From Coraliomargarita sp965656715 (GTDB lineage: Bacteria; Verrucomicrobiota; Verrucomicrobiia; Opitutales; Coraliomargaritaceae): 64,000 bases of DNA. Position 1 is the stretch's first letter. Each line of letters opens with the position of its first letter. The stretch spans positions 39,347 to 103,346 of the forward strand of contig CBFHLR010000007.1 of the NCBI GenBank assembly GCA_965656715.1, in the 5' to 3' direction. The notes below the pieces were generated by a model. That model made no database searches. It was not told the DNA's origin and saw nothing but the letters and a program-made list of their open reading frames with translations. The position numbers and the translations under genes are program-made. Shown piece after piece: positions 47,988 to 58,000 of the stretch.

Positions 47988-50636
47988 ATGATGAAAACCT
48001 CCAAACTATTAATCTTGGGATTGCTTGGCTTCTGCCTGCAATCGTTTAGCTCTGCCGCTGTCTTGAGCGATGTGAGTTTTTCTGAGGACAATTCGCGGGT
48101 CGTTGCTGAGGCGACTGGCATTAATCAATTTGTCGGAACATCCTCGGCCATTTTCAAGGTCGGCGATAAGCGCCACCGCATTGGCACGTCTGGCACGCAA
48201 CTAGTCGGGGAGATTCGCACCAGTGTGGTTGCGACTCCATTTGGTAATGCCGATTTGATGCAAGCGACGTATGGCCGTGCCGATATGCCTTATCAGTATA
48301 CGCTGAAAATTAAGCGTCTGAAGGATATCAACGCGTTCACCGTCCAAGCTTTGGTTCATAACCGCAGCGATCAGGATATTCGCCTCGAGGCTTTTGATCT
48401 GTTCGATGCACGTAAGGGGTCGAACGGTGCACTTGATGTGGCGAATCCTGCAGAGTGGTTGGTCACTCCATTGATGGAGGATAGCTATGCGAAGACTTAT
48501 GATGTCGCGGAGAAGCGCCTCAACGAATCTGCCTTATTCAAGCATGCAAATGGTGACGGCTTCCTGGTTGGCCCGGTGGGCCCTGCGGATGCATACACCA
48601 ATGTGCAGTTCATCAACCAGGAGTTCATTGCGACTGTAGCGATGGATAATGTGCTGGTGCCTGCGGGTTCAACGCGTCGTTCCGAAGAGATGATCTTCTG
48701 CTTCGAACCGACCACCACAGCGACCAACATCTGGACACGCTGGGTTGCGGCAACACACGGTGCACGTCTTCACCGCGGGCCGGTCTATGGCTGGTGCAGC
48801 TGGTATGACACCACTACAAAGATCGATGCGGAGCACGTGCTCAACGTGACGGATACAATCGAAGCCAACCCGAACACCTTCGGTAAGGGCATCATCCAAA
48901 TTGACGACGGTTACCAAAAGATGGACGGTGACTGGAGTGCTAATGACAAGTTCCCAATGGGCATGGCGGCAGTCGCACAGCGTGTGCGTGAATCCGGCAA
49001 CATTCCGGGTGTTTGGTTCGCACCATTGATGATCAACCCGGATCACCCTTGGATCGATGAGAATCCGGATGCGATCCAGACTAATGCGAAGGGTATCGCG
49101 AGTTTCATGAACGCGAATCCGTTCCACCCGGCAGGTGCGAAGTGGGTCAACCCGGATCACCCTGCAACCAAGAAGTATCTCCACCAGATTATCACCGATG
49201 CACGTGAGCGTGGTTTCGGTTATATCAAGATCGACTTCAACGGTATTGGTAATCGCTTTGTGGATCAGACTAAGACGCGTCTGCAAGTCTTCCGCGATCT
49301 CTACACACTTTACCGCGACGCTGCGGGTGAAGACATTTATATCCTTTCCTGCCTCGGTCAGCCGACTCGTGGTGTGGTTGGTTTCATCGACGCAGCCCGC
49401 GTCGGTCCAGACTCTCACCCTGCACACTTCAGCAAGTGCCTGCTGTCGGTGCTTCGTTTCCAAATCTATGACAATGTTTGGTGGCAAAACGACCCGGACG
49501 TCGCCTACGTGAGTGCCACGGGCACCGTGGTTGACGGTAAGCCTCGCTCACTCGGTGGCACGCCACAAGGTGAGGGCATGTGGAAGACATGGCACAACTC
49601 GGTTGGTCTCGTGGGTGGCACCTCGATGGTGAGTGACCCGATTGATGACCCAAGCGTAAAGGCTAAGTGGCGTAATTTTGAAATCCTTCGTCCTGCGCAC
49701 ACTGAGACCACACGTCTCCTTACACTGGGTAAGTCTCCATACAACGAAGTCTTCGGTTTCTCCGCAGATCGCGACTACGGTAACTTCGCAGTCTACAATC
49801 TCTACAATCCGCGTCACGCAGAGAAGGATCACCGTAATGCTAAGGGCAACGACCCAGAATATAAAAAGGCTGTGAGCATTGATCTCGTTGAAGCAGGTCT
49901 TCCGGTTGGTGAATCTGTTGCTGTGTTCGACTTCTGGGAAAACAAGGTAATCGGTTATGCGAAGGACAGCTACACGACCGAAGAACTAACGGGGCTTGAT
50001 TCTCGCCTGTTGCGCTTCACTCCGATGCTCGCTTCTGAGTCGGACATTCCAGTCATGGTTGGTTCCAACCTGCACATCGCGATGGGCGCAACCGAGATCA
50101 AGGACATCCGCGCAACTGCATCCGGACTGAAGGTCGAGCTTACAGACGCCGGTGCTCAGGAAGGTAGTCTTACATTCTACAGCAAGGGTGCACTCGCTGC
50201 TGCCGGCGCTGAAAACTGTGTCATCACTTCGGTTGAAGGCTTGGGTGAAAACCTCTGGCGTGTGAATCTCTCCGGTCGCCAGTGGGGCACCGATCAGCAC
50301 ATTCTTCTGAGTGTCGACGGTGCATCACTTCCACAGACAACTGCAAGCCAAAGCAACGCAGGCTCAGACCGCGCTCCGGCTGATATCCTCAACTACGATC
50401 TCAATAAGGATGGCAAAGTGACTGAGGATGAGTTTGTTGCTGCTTTCATGACAGGCGCTCCACGTCTGGAAAAGAACAACGACGGCGTGCTGACTCCGGA
50501 TGAGTTTCCTCACGAATCCTTCTTCAAGGACAACGACCTCAATGGTGACGGAAAGCTCACAATGGAAGAGCTCGAAGAAGCTTATCGTAAGCAATTCCGC
50601 TCTTATGATAAGAACGGTGACGGCATTTTGAAGTAG
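47988..50636 (+). CDS. Secreted GH36-like alpha-galactosidase with C-terminal EF-hands
   Basis: 882 residues: a signal peptide (1-23), N-terminal beta-sandwich, then a TIM barrel of clan GH-D with 'GPVYGWCSWYDTTTKIDAEH', 'IIQIDDGYQKMDGDW' and 'GVWFAPLMINPDHPW'. The candidate nucleophile is D416 in YIKIDFN and the acid/base is D475 in RVGPDSH. A beta-domain follows, then about four EF-hand calcium loops at the C-terminus ('DLNKDGKVTEDEF', 'NNDGVLTPDEF', 'DLNGDGKLTMEELEEAY', 'DKNGDGI'). Alpha-galactosidase or a related exo-alpha-glycosidase is likely; the exact sugar is not readable. Confidence 0.82.
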   Translation: MMKTSKLLILGLLGFCLQSFSSAAVLSDVSFSEDNSRVVAEATGINQFVGTSSAIFKVGDKRHRIGTSGTQLVGEIRTSVVATPFGNADLMQATYGRADMPYQYTLKIKRLKDINAFTVQALVHNRSDQDIRLEAFDLFDARKGSNGALDVANPAEWLVTPLMEDSYAKTYDVAEKRLNESALFKHANGDGFLVGPVGPADAYTNVQFINQEFIATVAMDNVLVPAGSTRRSEEMIFCFEPTTTATNIWTRWVAATHGARLHRGPVYGWCSWYDTTTKIDAEHVLNVTDTIEANPNTFGKGIIQIDDGYQKMDGDWSANDKFPMGMAAVAQRVRESGNIPGVWFAPLMINPDHPWIDENPDAIQTNAKGIASFMNANPFHPAGAKWVNPDHPATKKYLHQIITDARERGFGYIKIDFNGIGNRFVDQTKTRLQVFRDLYTLYRDAAGEDIYILSCLGQPTRGVVGFIDAARVGPDSHPAHFSKCLLSVLRFQIYDNVWWQNDPDVAYVSATGTVVDGKPRSLGGTPQGEGMWKTWHNSVGLVGGTSMVSDPIDDPSVKAKWRNFEILRPAHTETTRLLTLGKSPYNEVFGFSADRDYGNFAVYNLYNPRHAEKDHRNAKGNDPEYKKAVSIDLVEAGLPVGESVAVFDFWENKVIGYAKDSYTTEELTGLDSRLLRFTPMLASESDIPVMVGSNLHIAMGATEIKDIRATASGLKVELTDAGAQEGSLTFYSKGALAAAGAENCVITSVEGLGENLWRVNLSGRQWGTDQHILLSVDGASLPQTTASQSNAGSDRAPADILNYDLNKDGKVTEDEFVAAFMTGAPRLEKNNDGVLTPDEFPHESFFKDNDLNGDGKLTMEELEEAYRKQFRSYDKNGDGILK

Positions 50637-50660
50637 TCATTCAGATCGTTTATTTTTTTC

Positions 50661-50692
50661 AGTCCGGCATACATCTGTGTGCCGGACTTTTA
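50661..50692 (+). terminator. Terminator after the GH36-like gene
   Basis: The perfect 9-bp stem AGTCCGGCA/TGCCGGACT (50661-50669, 50680-50688) followed by TTTTAT. It separates this gene's transcript from the next. Confidence 0.85.
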
Positions 50693-50789
50693 TCTATATG
50701 ATTCTTAGATCGCGCATGCGAGCTCAGTTGTATCATTTAGTTTTCCAACCTAGCGACATGAGTGTCTCTCATTTCATTTTCTGGCTCTG

Positions 50790-53700
50790 ATGATGCAAAA
50801 GACTGTCTTGTTTGAATGGTTTAACATACTGTTGAGGACTGCCTTGATTCCGCGCCTTGTCGTTGGAGTTTTGACTATTGGCGGGTTGTGTGTGGTCAAG
50901 GGCGAGGCGGTGGCTAATGAGACCCCGGTGAAGTCGCTTTCGGAGCCAGTGCTGTTGCAATTACTTCAGCAGCCCCGAGCGCATCAGTCTGTCGTGTTAG
51001 AAAATGCGACTTACCGAATGGAGTTCGACGCTGCGGGTGCGATGCAGTCCGTCATGGATAAACGCACAAATGTCGTGCGTGATATTGAGCATATGCGCGG
51101 CCTTCAGTTTAAACTGACTAGCCGTATTGGCGAGGCTGCGTGGCAAGAGCACAATCTGAATGCGATGGTGTTGCTCGATGATGGCCGCAGCTTGCTGGTT
51201 GGTGACGCGGAGCGGCAGATTGCTTTCGTCTTTGAGGTGGAATGGACCGAGCACTATTTACGTTTCGACCTGCAGCGAATGATAGCTCCGGAGCCAATCA
51301 CCTTAGGAACTTTGTCCTTCGATTTCTACATCGATGGCCAGGCAAAGATCTATCCGCTGGACTATATGACGGATGTCCGTGCGCACGGCCCGCGTTTACG
51401 TGCGACCCTCCCTTGGTTGTGGGGTGTTGAGTCTGGCGAGCATATGGGCAGTTTCGCGCTCACGCTGCCGGATGATGACCTGGCTGAGGATGAAGCCTTG
51501 TTGCACTTGTGGGTGGATGGGTGCTTGCCCCAGCCTAAGGTCGAGGGGGAGTGGACGCTTGAGCGGGCACGGGAATGGCTCGCTGATTGGCAGTCTCGTT
51601 ATGTTGATCAAAGCACGATGATCGTGCAGCCAACGAATCCCGCGGAATTGTATCAGTTGTGCAAGCAGGCGCTCTCGATGGGTATGCGGCGTATCTATCT
51701 GCATACGGATGTGTGGCGTGGTGAGTATTGGCCTAGGACGCAGAGTTTTCTACATGTGAATCGCGAGGTCTTCCCTGAGGGCGAGGTCGATCTGAAGAAG
51801 CTTGCCGACTCTTTAGCCGCACAGGATGTCGGGCTGGCCGTGCATACGGTGAGTATGGCAATTGGAGGCATGGACCCCGATTATGTGAAGGGAGGTTTGG
51901 ATCCTCGCCTTGCGAACTGGGTCCAGTCTGAGCTCGTCGAATCCGTCGATGCGAGGACTCAAACGATCCGTATTCGCCCAAAGAACCGTGACCGTCTGCT
52001 GACCGTTCATGAAGCAGGGCCCTTTGGGCCCAATCAGCATTACTCCTTTCTGGATATTACTGCCTTCAGCATCGGCGATGAACTCATTCAAGCGGGGCAA
52101 ATTCGAGAGTTGGAACCGGGTTTGTGGGAACTGTCAGGTTGTCAGCGTGGGATTTATGAAACGGAGGCTACGGCTCACATTGCTGGGGCGGCTGCAACAG
52201 GTTTATATCGTGCGTATCGACAGGCTTTCGTCGCGGGCGTAGAAAGTAGTTTATTGCCAGAGGTCGCAGAGCGGTTCGGTGACTTTTGCAATCGAATTGG
52301 GCTCAGCCATGTCGAGTGCGATGGCCTGGAGAATCATCTATCACATCCATGGGGCCGTAGTAAATTTACCTGGTTGTTGTATCAGCAAATCGATCACCCA
52401 ACGACAAGTAATACGTCCAGCGGACGCTCGCTGCCGTGGCACATTGAATATTGGTTCAAGAGTTCTGCCCAAGTGCGCGCGAATCACCCGACGGGTGGAG
52501 TTGCCGGTGGAGAGGGGGTGCCTCTGTATGTGCACCATGATGTTCGACCTGCGACCGGCCCTTACGAGATCCATCTCAAGCCTACGGAGCGCATGGGGCT
52601 TGGTGGGGAGTCGGTTCATCTGATGCGACCCAAGCCGATGTTTGGCGTTTCTGCTGACGCACTGGAGACGCACGGGTTATCCGGCATGTTCATGGAGTCG
52701 ATTTGTTTATGGAAGCGTGTGCTACAGGCGATCTCAGAGGGGCAGCGGCAGTCCCTGAAGGTTCCGTATGTGGAGAGTTCCAATCCCTTTCCGATTCGTC
52801 AGGCGTTGGATCGGCTTTACCGTCCGGTTGAAAACGTATCCGGTTTGGCACTACAAGGGTTTCAAGCGGTTCAGCCGGTCGGGAATCGTATCAACTGGGC
52901 GTGGATGCAGGAGCGCGGTCCGAATGTGCCGCGGTCTTATTTGCGAGTCGGTGATGCTCCGGTCGAGATGGCCGTTCCAAATGGTGGCCGTAATATCGAG
53001 TTTACCTTGCGAGTGCTGCCTTCCTTCCGGCCTGAGGACCGCCGGGCTAATGTGGAGGCGACAATGATATCGGATTCTGGGCTGAGCGAGGTCGAGCGCG
53101 ATTATATGTCAACGGGGCAAGGCGCGAGCTCGGTCGAGGGGCAGAAGGTTGGGTCCAAGGGAGCTGCCTCTGTTGTGGGTGGAGGCCGTTCATTGATGCC
53201 GTTGCAAACGGAGTATATCCGCAATCATCAGGAGCATCAGTTTGAGATGAAGGAGGGCTATCTGAATATTGCTTATTCCGGGGAAGCGGTGGAGAGAGTA
53301 GTCAATCAGGATCGTCCGCTTTGGCGTTGTGATCAGCTTCGTATTGATCGCAATGATGGAGTGCGCTTGGTTGTCTTTGGCGACGGGTCCGGCGCGAACC
53401 TTGTAGTCACACTGCACGCTCAGGGGCGACGGGATTTTGTCTTCCCGATTGATTTTACCGGGCGTCGTGAGTTGTTTGTGCCCGCGGGCATCGCGTCTTG
53501 GGCACGTGGCGACTGGGGTTGGCGTATGGAGACGACGCATTTTAGCTATGGTGAGCTACACCAAGTCGAGGTGGGCTTCGGGGGGATCCCTAAAGGAGCT
53601 TCCCCGCGTGTGACGATCGAAGCCTTGGATTTAGTTGCTGGCTATACGACATCCGTTAACAAGTTGAGCCTACTTATGGGAGACGCTGCGCTGCAAATCG

Positions 53701-53918
53701 ATGGTGTAGTGCATACGGACGAGTATATTTGGTATCAAGGTGGGGACGCCGTGCAAGTGTATGATTTGAACTGGAATATGCGCCGTTCGCTGCCGGTTAA
53801 GCGTAAGGGGTTTCAGTTTGAAGCGGGTGACTATCCGATGCAGTTTTGGGCGGAAGATACCCAGCCGCATGTCGAATTACAGATGATGAGTTTTGAGGAT
53901 CCGATCCCTATTCGATAG
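50790..53918 (+). CDS. Large secreted protein, putative glycoside hydrolase of unknown family (paralogue A)
   Basis: 1042 residues with an N-terminal signal/anchor segment ('LIPRLVVGVLTIGGLCVVKG'). The N-terminal third is beta-rich and ends with 'KIYPLDYMTDV'. The central part looks like an alpha/beta barrel: 'RRIYLHTDVWRGEYWPRTQS' (D307), 'DVGLAVHTVSMAIGGMDPDY', 'IGLSHVECDGLENHLSHPWG' (D511). The C-terminal part is beta-rich ('FVFPIDFTGRRELFVPAGIA'). The protein at 55097 has the same order of motifs throughout, so the two are full-length homologues. The conserved acidic residues after predicted strands resemble a retaining glycosidase layout, but I cannot place it in a named GH family. Confidence 0.65.
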   Translation: MMQKTVLFEWFNILLRTALIPRLVVGVLTIGGLCVVKGEAVANETPVKSLSEPVLLQLLQQPRAHQSVVLENATYRMEFDAAGAMQSVMDKRTNVVRDIEHMRGLQFKLTSRIGEAAWQEHNLNAMVLLDDGRSLLVGDAERQIAFVFEVEWTEHYLRFDLQRMIAPEPITLGTLSFDFYIDGQAKIYPLDYMTDVRAHGPRLRATLPWLWGVESGEHMGSFALTLPDDDLAEDEALLHLWVDGCLPQPKVEGEWTLERAREWLADWQSRYVDQSTMIVQPTNPAELYQLCKQALSMGMRRIYLHTDVWRGEYWPRTQSFLHVNREVFPEGEVDLKKLADSLAAQDVGLAVHTVSMAIGGMDPDYVKGGLDPRLANWVQSELVESVDARTQTIRIRPKNRDRLLTVHEAGPFGPNQHYSFLDITAFSIGDELIQAGQIRELEPGLWELSGCQRGIYETEATAHIAGAAATGLYRAYRQAFVAGVESSLLPEVAERFGDFCNRIGLSHVECDGLENHLSHPWGRSKFTWLLYQQIDHPTTSNTSSGRSLPWHIEYWFKSSAQVRANHPTGGVAGGEGVPLYVHHDVRPATGPYEIHLKPTERMGLGGESVHLMRPKPMFGVSADALETHGLSGMFMESICLWKRVLQAISEGQRQSLKVPYVESSNPFPIRQALDRLYRPVENVSGLALQGFQAVQPVGNRINWAWMQERGPNVPRSYLRVGDAPVEMAVPNGGRNIEFTLRVLPSFRPEDRRANVEATMISDSGLSEVERDYMSTGQGASSVEGQKVGSKGAASVVGGGRSLMPLQTEYIRNHQEHQFEMKEGYLNIAYSGEAVERVVNQDRPLWRCDQLRIDRNDGVRLVVFGDGSGANLVVTLHAQGRRDFVFPIDFTGRRELFVPAGIASWARGDWGWRMETTHFSYGELHQVEVGFGGIPKGASPRVTIEALDLVAGYTTSVNKLSLLMGDAALQIDGVVHTDEYIWYQGGDAVQVYDLNWNMRRSLPVKRKGFQFEAGDYPMQFWAEDTQPHVELQMMSFEDPIPIR

Positions 53919-54000
53919 GTCTATTACACAAATGCGCGATGCTGAGCTAGACTAATTGACTTGTGCTACTGGACTGAAATCGGTGGCCTATATTAAAATC

Positions 54001-54936
54001 ATGATGCCCCGTTACCTTTGCTTACTCTCTGCGCTGTGTGGTGCAGCTTTGTTGAATGCCGAAACTGTATCGCAGAACAGTTCGAGTGATCGTGAAGTGA
54101 TCGATCTCTGGCCTGTGGGAACCGAGCTCGTTGATGCCTCGGTTGCGGAAGAGATCGTGCCGCGCCATTTTGAGATCGTTAAAAATATTCATAACCCGAA
54201 TCTCACGGTCTTTAAGCCTGAGCAACCGAATGGCGCTGCTGTGGTGATTTGTCCGGGAGGGGCACATGTCTTTTTGGCGACTGGCTTGGAGGGCTATCCC
54301 ATTGCAGAGAAGCTCAATGAGGCGGGGATCACCGCCTTCGTGTTGAAATCTCGACTGCCGACCACGAAGCCGGAATTTAAGCATCCAGTGCCCCTGTCGG
54401 ATGCCTTGCGATCCATCCAGTGGGTGCGTGCGCATGCGGCAGAGTTTGACATTGATCCAAACCGTATCGGGATCATGGGCTTTTCCGCAGGAGGGCATTT
54501 GGCTGCGACTGCGGGGACTTTGTATGCGGATTACAAGTTTGGAAGTGATGCGATTTCCAAGGTCAGCTCACGGCCTGATTTTATGTGTTTGGTTTATCCG
54601 GTGATTTCAACGCAGGAGGGGATTGCGCACGGCTGTGTCTGGTCTCCCTTGAAGGAGGGCACTTCTGAAGAGGATGCACGGGAGTTGTCTTGTGAGCAGA
54701 ACGTCAACGCACAGACACCGCCGGCATTTTTAGTGCATGCGAAAGATGATGGCGGGGTATTGCCTGGAAACAGTCAGGTCATGTATGACGCGCTCAAGTC
54801 GAACGGGGTGGCAGCCGAACTGAAGCTTTATGAGCAAGGCGGTCATGGTTTTGGTCTCGGGCGACAAGGAACCGACAGTGTGCAATGGTCGGATGAGTTC
54901 ATTGCATGGCTGCGAGCGTTGGCAATCTTTGATTGA
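54001..54936 (+). CDS. Secreted alpha/beta-hydrolase, putative carbohydrate esterase
   Basis: 311 residues from the ATG at 54001 (a second ATG follows at 54004). Signal peptide ending 'ALLNAET'. The alpha/beta-hydrolase core has the oxyanion loop 'VVICPGGAHVFLATGLEGYP', nucleophile elbow 'GFSAGGH' (Ser), 'AKDDGGVLPGNS' (Asp) and 'GGHGFGLGRQG' (His). Family resembles acetyl-xylan-esterase-like or BD-FAE-type hydrolases common in carbohydrate loci. It sits between the two giant paralogues. Confidence 0.82.
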   Translation: MMPRYLCLLSALCGAALLNAETVSQNSSSDREVIDLWPVGTELVDASVAEEIVPRHFEIVKNIHNPNLTVFKPEQPNGAAVVICPGGAHVFLATGLEGYPIAEKLNEAGITAFVLKSRLPTTKPEFKHPVPLSDALRSIQWVRAHAAEFDIDPNRIGIMGFSAGGHLAATAGTLYADYKFGSDAISKVSSRPDFMCLVYPVISTQEGIAHGCVWSPLKEGTSEEDARELSCEQNVNAQTPPAFLVHAKDDGGVLPGNSQVMYDALKSNGVAAELKLYEQGGHGFGLGRQGTDSVQWSDEFIAWLRALAIFD

Positions 54937-55096
54937 TACTTTTAAGTAGTTCAAGGCGATCAATGCATCGATTGCGGCACTTTGTGACAAATGCCGAGAA
55001 TCGCTAGAATGCGCTATATTGCTCTTCGCGAAACTAGGCTAGTATTGGGGCTGTTCTACTCACTACCTCAATCAACCCCAACTAGGAGACCGACCT

Positions 55097-58000
55097 ATGA
55101 TGCGATGGAATCAACTCGGTATGCATAGCCATAAGCGTGTGCTGCTTGGCAGCCTAAGTTCTTTGGCGATCTCGCTTCCTGTGCTTAGCTACGGCGCAAG
55201 CACCTTTTCGAACTCCAACTTTTCCTTAAGCATCGGCAATGATGGCAAGGTATCCAGTGCTATTCGAAGTATCGATCAGACTGAACTCGTTCCGTATAAT
55301 GGATCGGGTGAAGGCTGGCATATCCATAAGCCTGAAAGTGGTCTGCTCGATGACATGACTATGACTGATTTGGGCAATGATCGCCTGCAGTTTACCTCGA
55401 CGTCGGATCCGGACACCTTCGTTGTCGTCAAAGTGACGGAGGAGAGCCGCTACCTGAAATTCGAGATCGAATCGGTCTCCAATACCGGTCAAGCGGGCGT
55501 GTTGGATGAGGGCACTGGACTCTACAGTGATTGGGCGCCTTATACCGTCGGCTTTCAAATGCTCACTTCCATCACCGGAGGGAACTTTCATTTCTTCCCG
55601 CTCGACTACATGACGAGCACCTATGATCACAGCACGCGAGATGAGGTCTGTTGGGATTTCTTGGAGTTCAGTCAGAACGGGAATGAACCGATGGGTGCGG
55701 TCGCGGTTTTCTACGCGCAGTCGGATGCGGAGTATGACGATATTCTGCTCGATATCTGGGGTAATGAGCCATCACTACCGATTCCGAATCGTGCGGCCAA
55801 TGCCAACTGGGATCGAGCCGCAGCGCAGAGCTGGCTCAATCAGTGGAAGGCGGACTTCGCCGATACCAGTTCGATGTTCTTCTTCATGAATGCTCAGTCG
55901 GAGCCGATAGGGGATCTGTATCAAGCGGTCGATGTCGCCGCGAACCTTGGGGTCAATACCATGTATCTCTTTCCGGATGTGTGGCGTGGTGAGTATATTC
56001 CCTATCAACAAAGTAATGCCGGGCTGAATCCGAATTTGTTTCCGAATGGTCTCTCTGACTTGTTGGCACTGCGTCAATACATGGCAGACAAGGGAGTGGG
56101 GCTGGATTTCCACTATACCGCAGGTTTGATCGGGCGCATGGATCCGGATTACGGTGCATCGAATTTGCATCCCGATCTCGCTACTTGGGGCACTGGATCT
56201 CTGATCAATGCGAGCGCTATTGGTGCGACGTCGATGGACGTTCAGGTGCCGACTGGCTTCATCGCTGCTGAACTGTCGCCTTGGAATTCATATAGCGTGC
56301 CGCATTATTATCCATATATTCCAGATGGATCGATTGGTGTGATTGATATTCGGGTTGGCAATGAACTACTGCGATGGCAGACGCTGAACTGGACCTCGGC
56401 AGATAGCTTTGAGCTCAGTGGCATTGATAGCTATGATTCAGCGACTACCGGGGCTCAGCAATCACATGCATCACAGCAACAGGTGACGTTTTATTATAGT
56501 CCTTGGGGGGCATTGGTTCCGGATCCGACCAAGCCATTGTTTACGACCATCGCCGAAGACTATGCTGCGCTCTTGAATGCCGCGGACGTGACCGAAGTTC
56601 AGTATGATGCACAGAACGCCCACTATGTGCCGTGGGGCTTGTGGGGCTATGATAAGTTTGCTCAGAAAGTCTACGAAGCACTGGATCATCCGGTTACCTC
56701 GGGTGACGGATTTGGTTGGGCATCTTGGGCGCACATGGAGTATAACTTTAAACAGGTCTATCAGGTAACGCGACCGACGCAGATCAATCAGGCTGGTCCG
56801 ATTGAGTTAAGTCAGCCCTCAGTTGCTGCCACGCGTTTAGATGAAGCCAATTTCCTCTGGGCGAAAACGGTGGGTCTGAATAGTCCGTATATCAGTGTGA
56901 CTGATGGATTGATGGGAGTGACGCTGAATGAGATCTTTGGCCATGGCCAGTGGGAGGACTATGCGGCCTCGCGCAAGCTCTGGGCTGCTGCTCGACCGTA
57001 TTTCTCGGCCGCGCAACGTGACCGTATGGTTCCGGAGCTGCCTGTTGACAGTGGTGTGGCTCCGCTCTCGCACTTGCGTGGTGATGAAACCTTCCGCATC
57101 GAAAATGGCGGAACCGATGTGAAAGTCTACCCAACGCAAGTGATGCGCCGGCCAGGCTTGGACTCCTACTGGTTCATTAATCAGGAACAAGGGGCGATTT
57201 CTCCACGCCAGTATATTCAAACCGGCGAGACGGTTTCGCTTTCCAACGAATACGCAAATCAGACGCCTGTGATCGAGCTGCGTGTATTGCCTGAGATGTC
57301 TCAGGGCAATCTAGATAATATCGATTTGATGCCTGCGTATAGTGATCTCTCATTGCCAACGAGTGGAGCACAGACTGTTTCGAATGTCGGTGGAGCGATT
57401 GAAATCGCGGTCGACAACAGTGCTGCGTCCTCCGATTACTGGTCGGCCGCAGGCATTACCGAATCGGCGTTCTGGCGTGGCGTGCATGTGGGTAACCGCT
57501 TTGTCGACATGGAATATGCCCGTGGTGTCGCGCTGACGGTGGAGGGTGACAACAGCGGCGCCGAGCTGGTTTTTACGGCCGGCTATCGTGACTATGTGGT
57601 CACCATTGATTTCACTGGAACCAAGACAATCGAGATTCCCAACGGGGAAGCCTCCCGCTATAAGTCCGGCTTCGGTTTCCGCTTCGATACCAGTAAGCCC
57701 ACGGATTATGCAACCGTCTCCAGCTTCCGGCTTTACCTTGGCTATGTGCCTGCTGGTGTGTCGTCTGCCGTTAAAGTGCATGCGATTGAAGCGATGGATG
57801 AAGATCGCAGCATCGGTTTGGTCAATCCAGTGCTGAGCTTGAATAGCGATACTGTCTCAGTGAGCGGGACGATTCCGGATGACTGTTATCTACGTTATAC
57901 AGGTGGTTCGACGGCTTCGGTGTATGACGCCGATTGGAACTTTATCGAAACGCTTCCAGTGTCGGGCGCAGGTCTCCAGGCGGTTGCCGGTCTGAACGAT

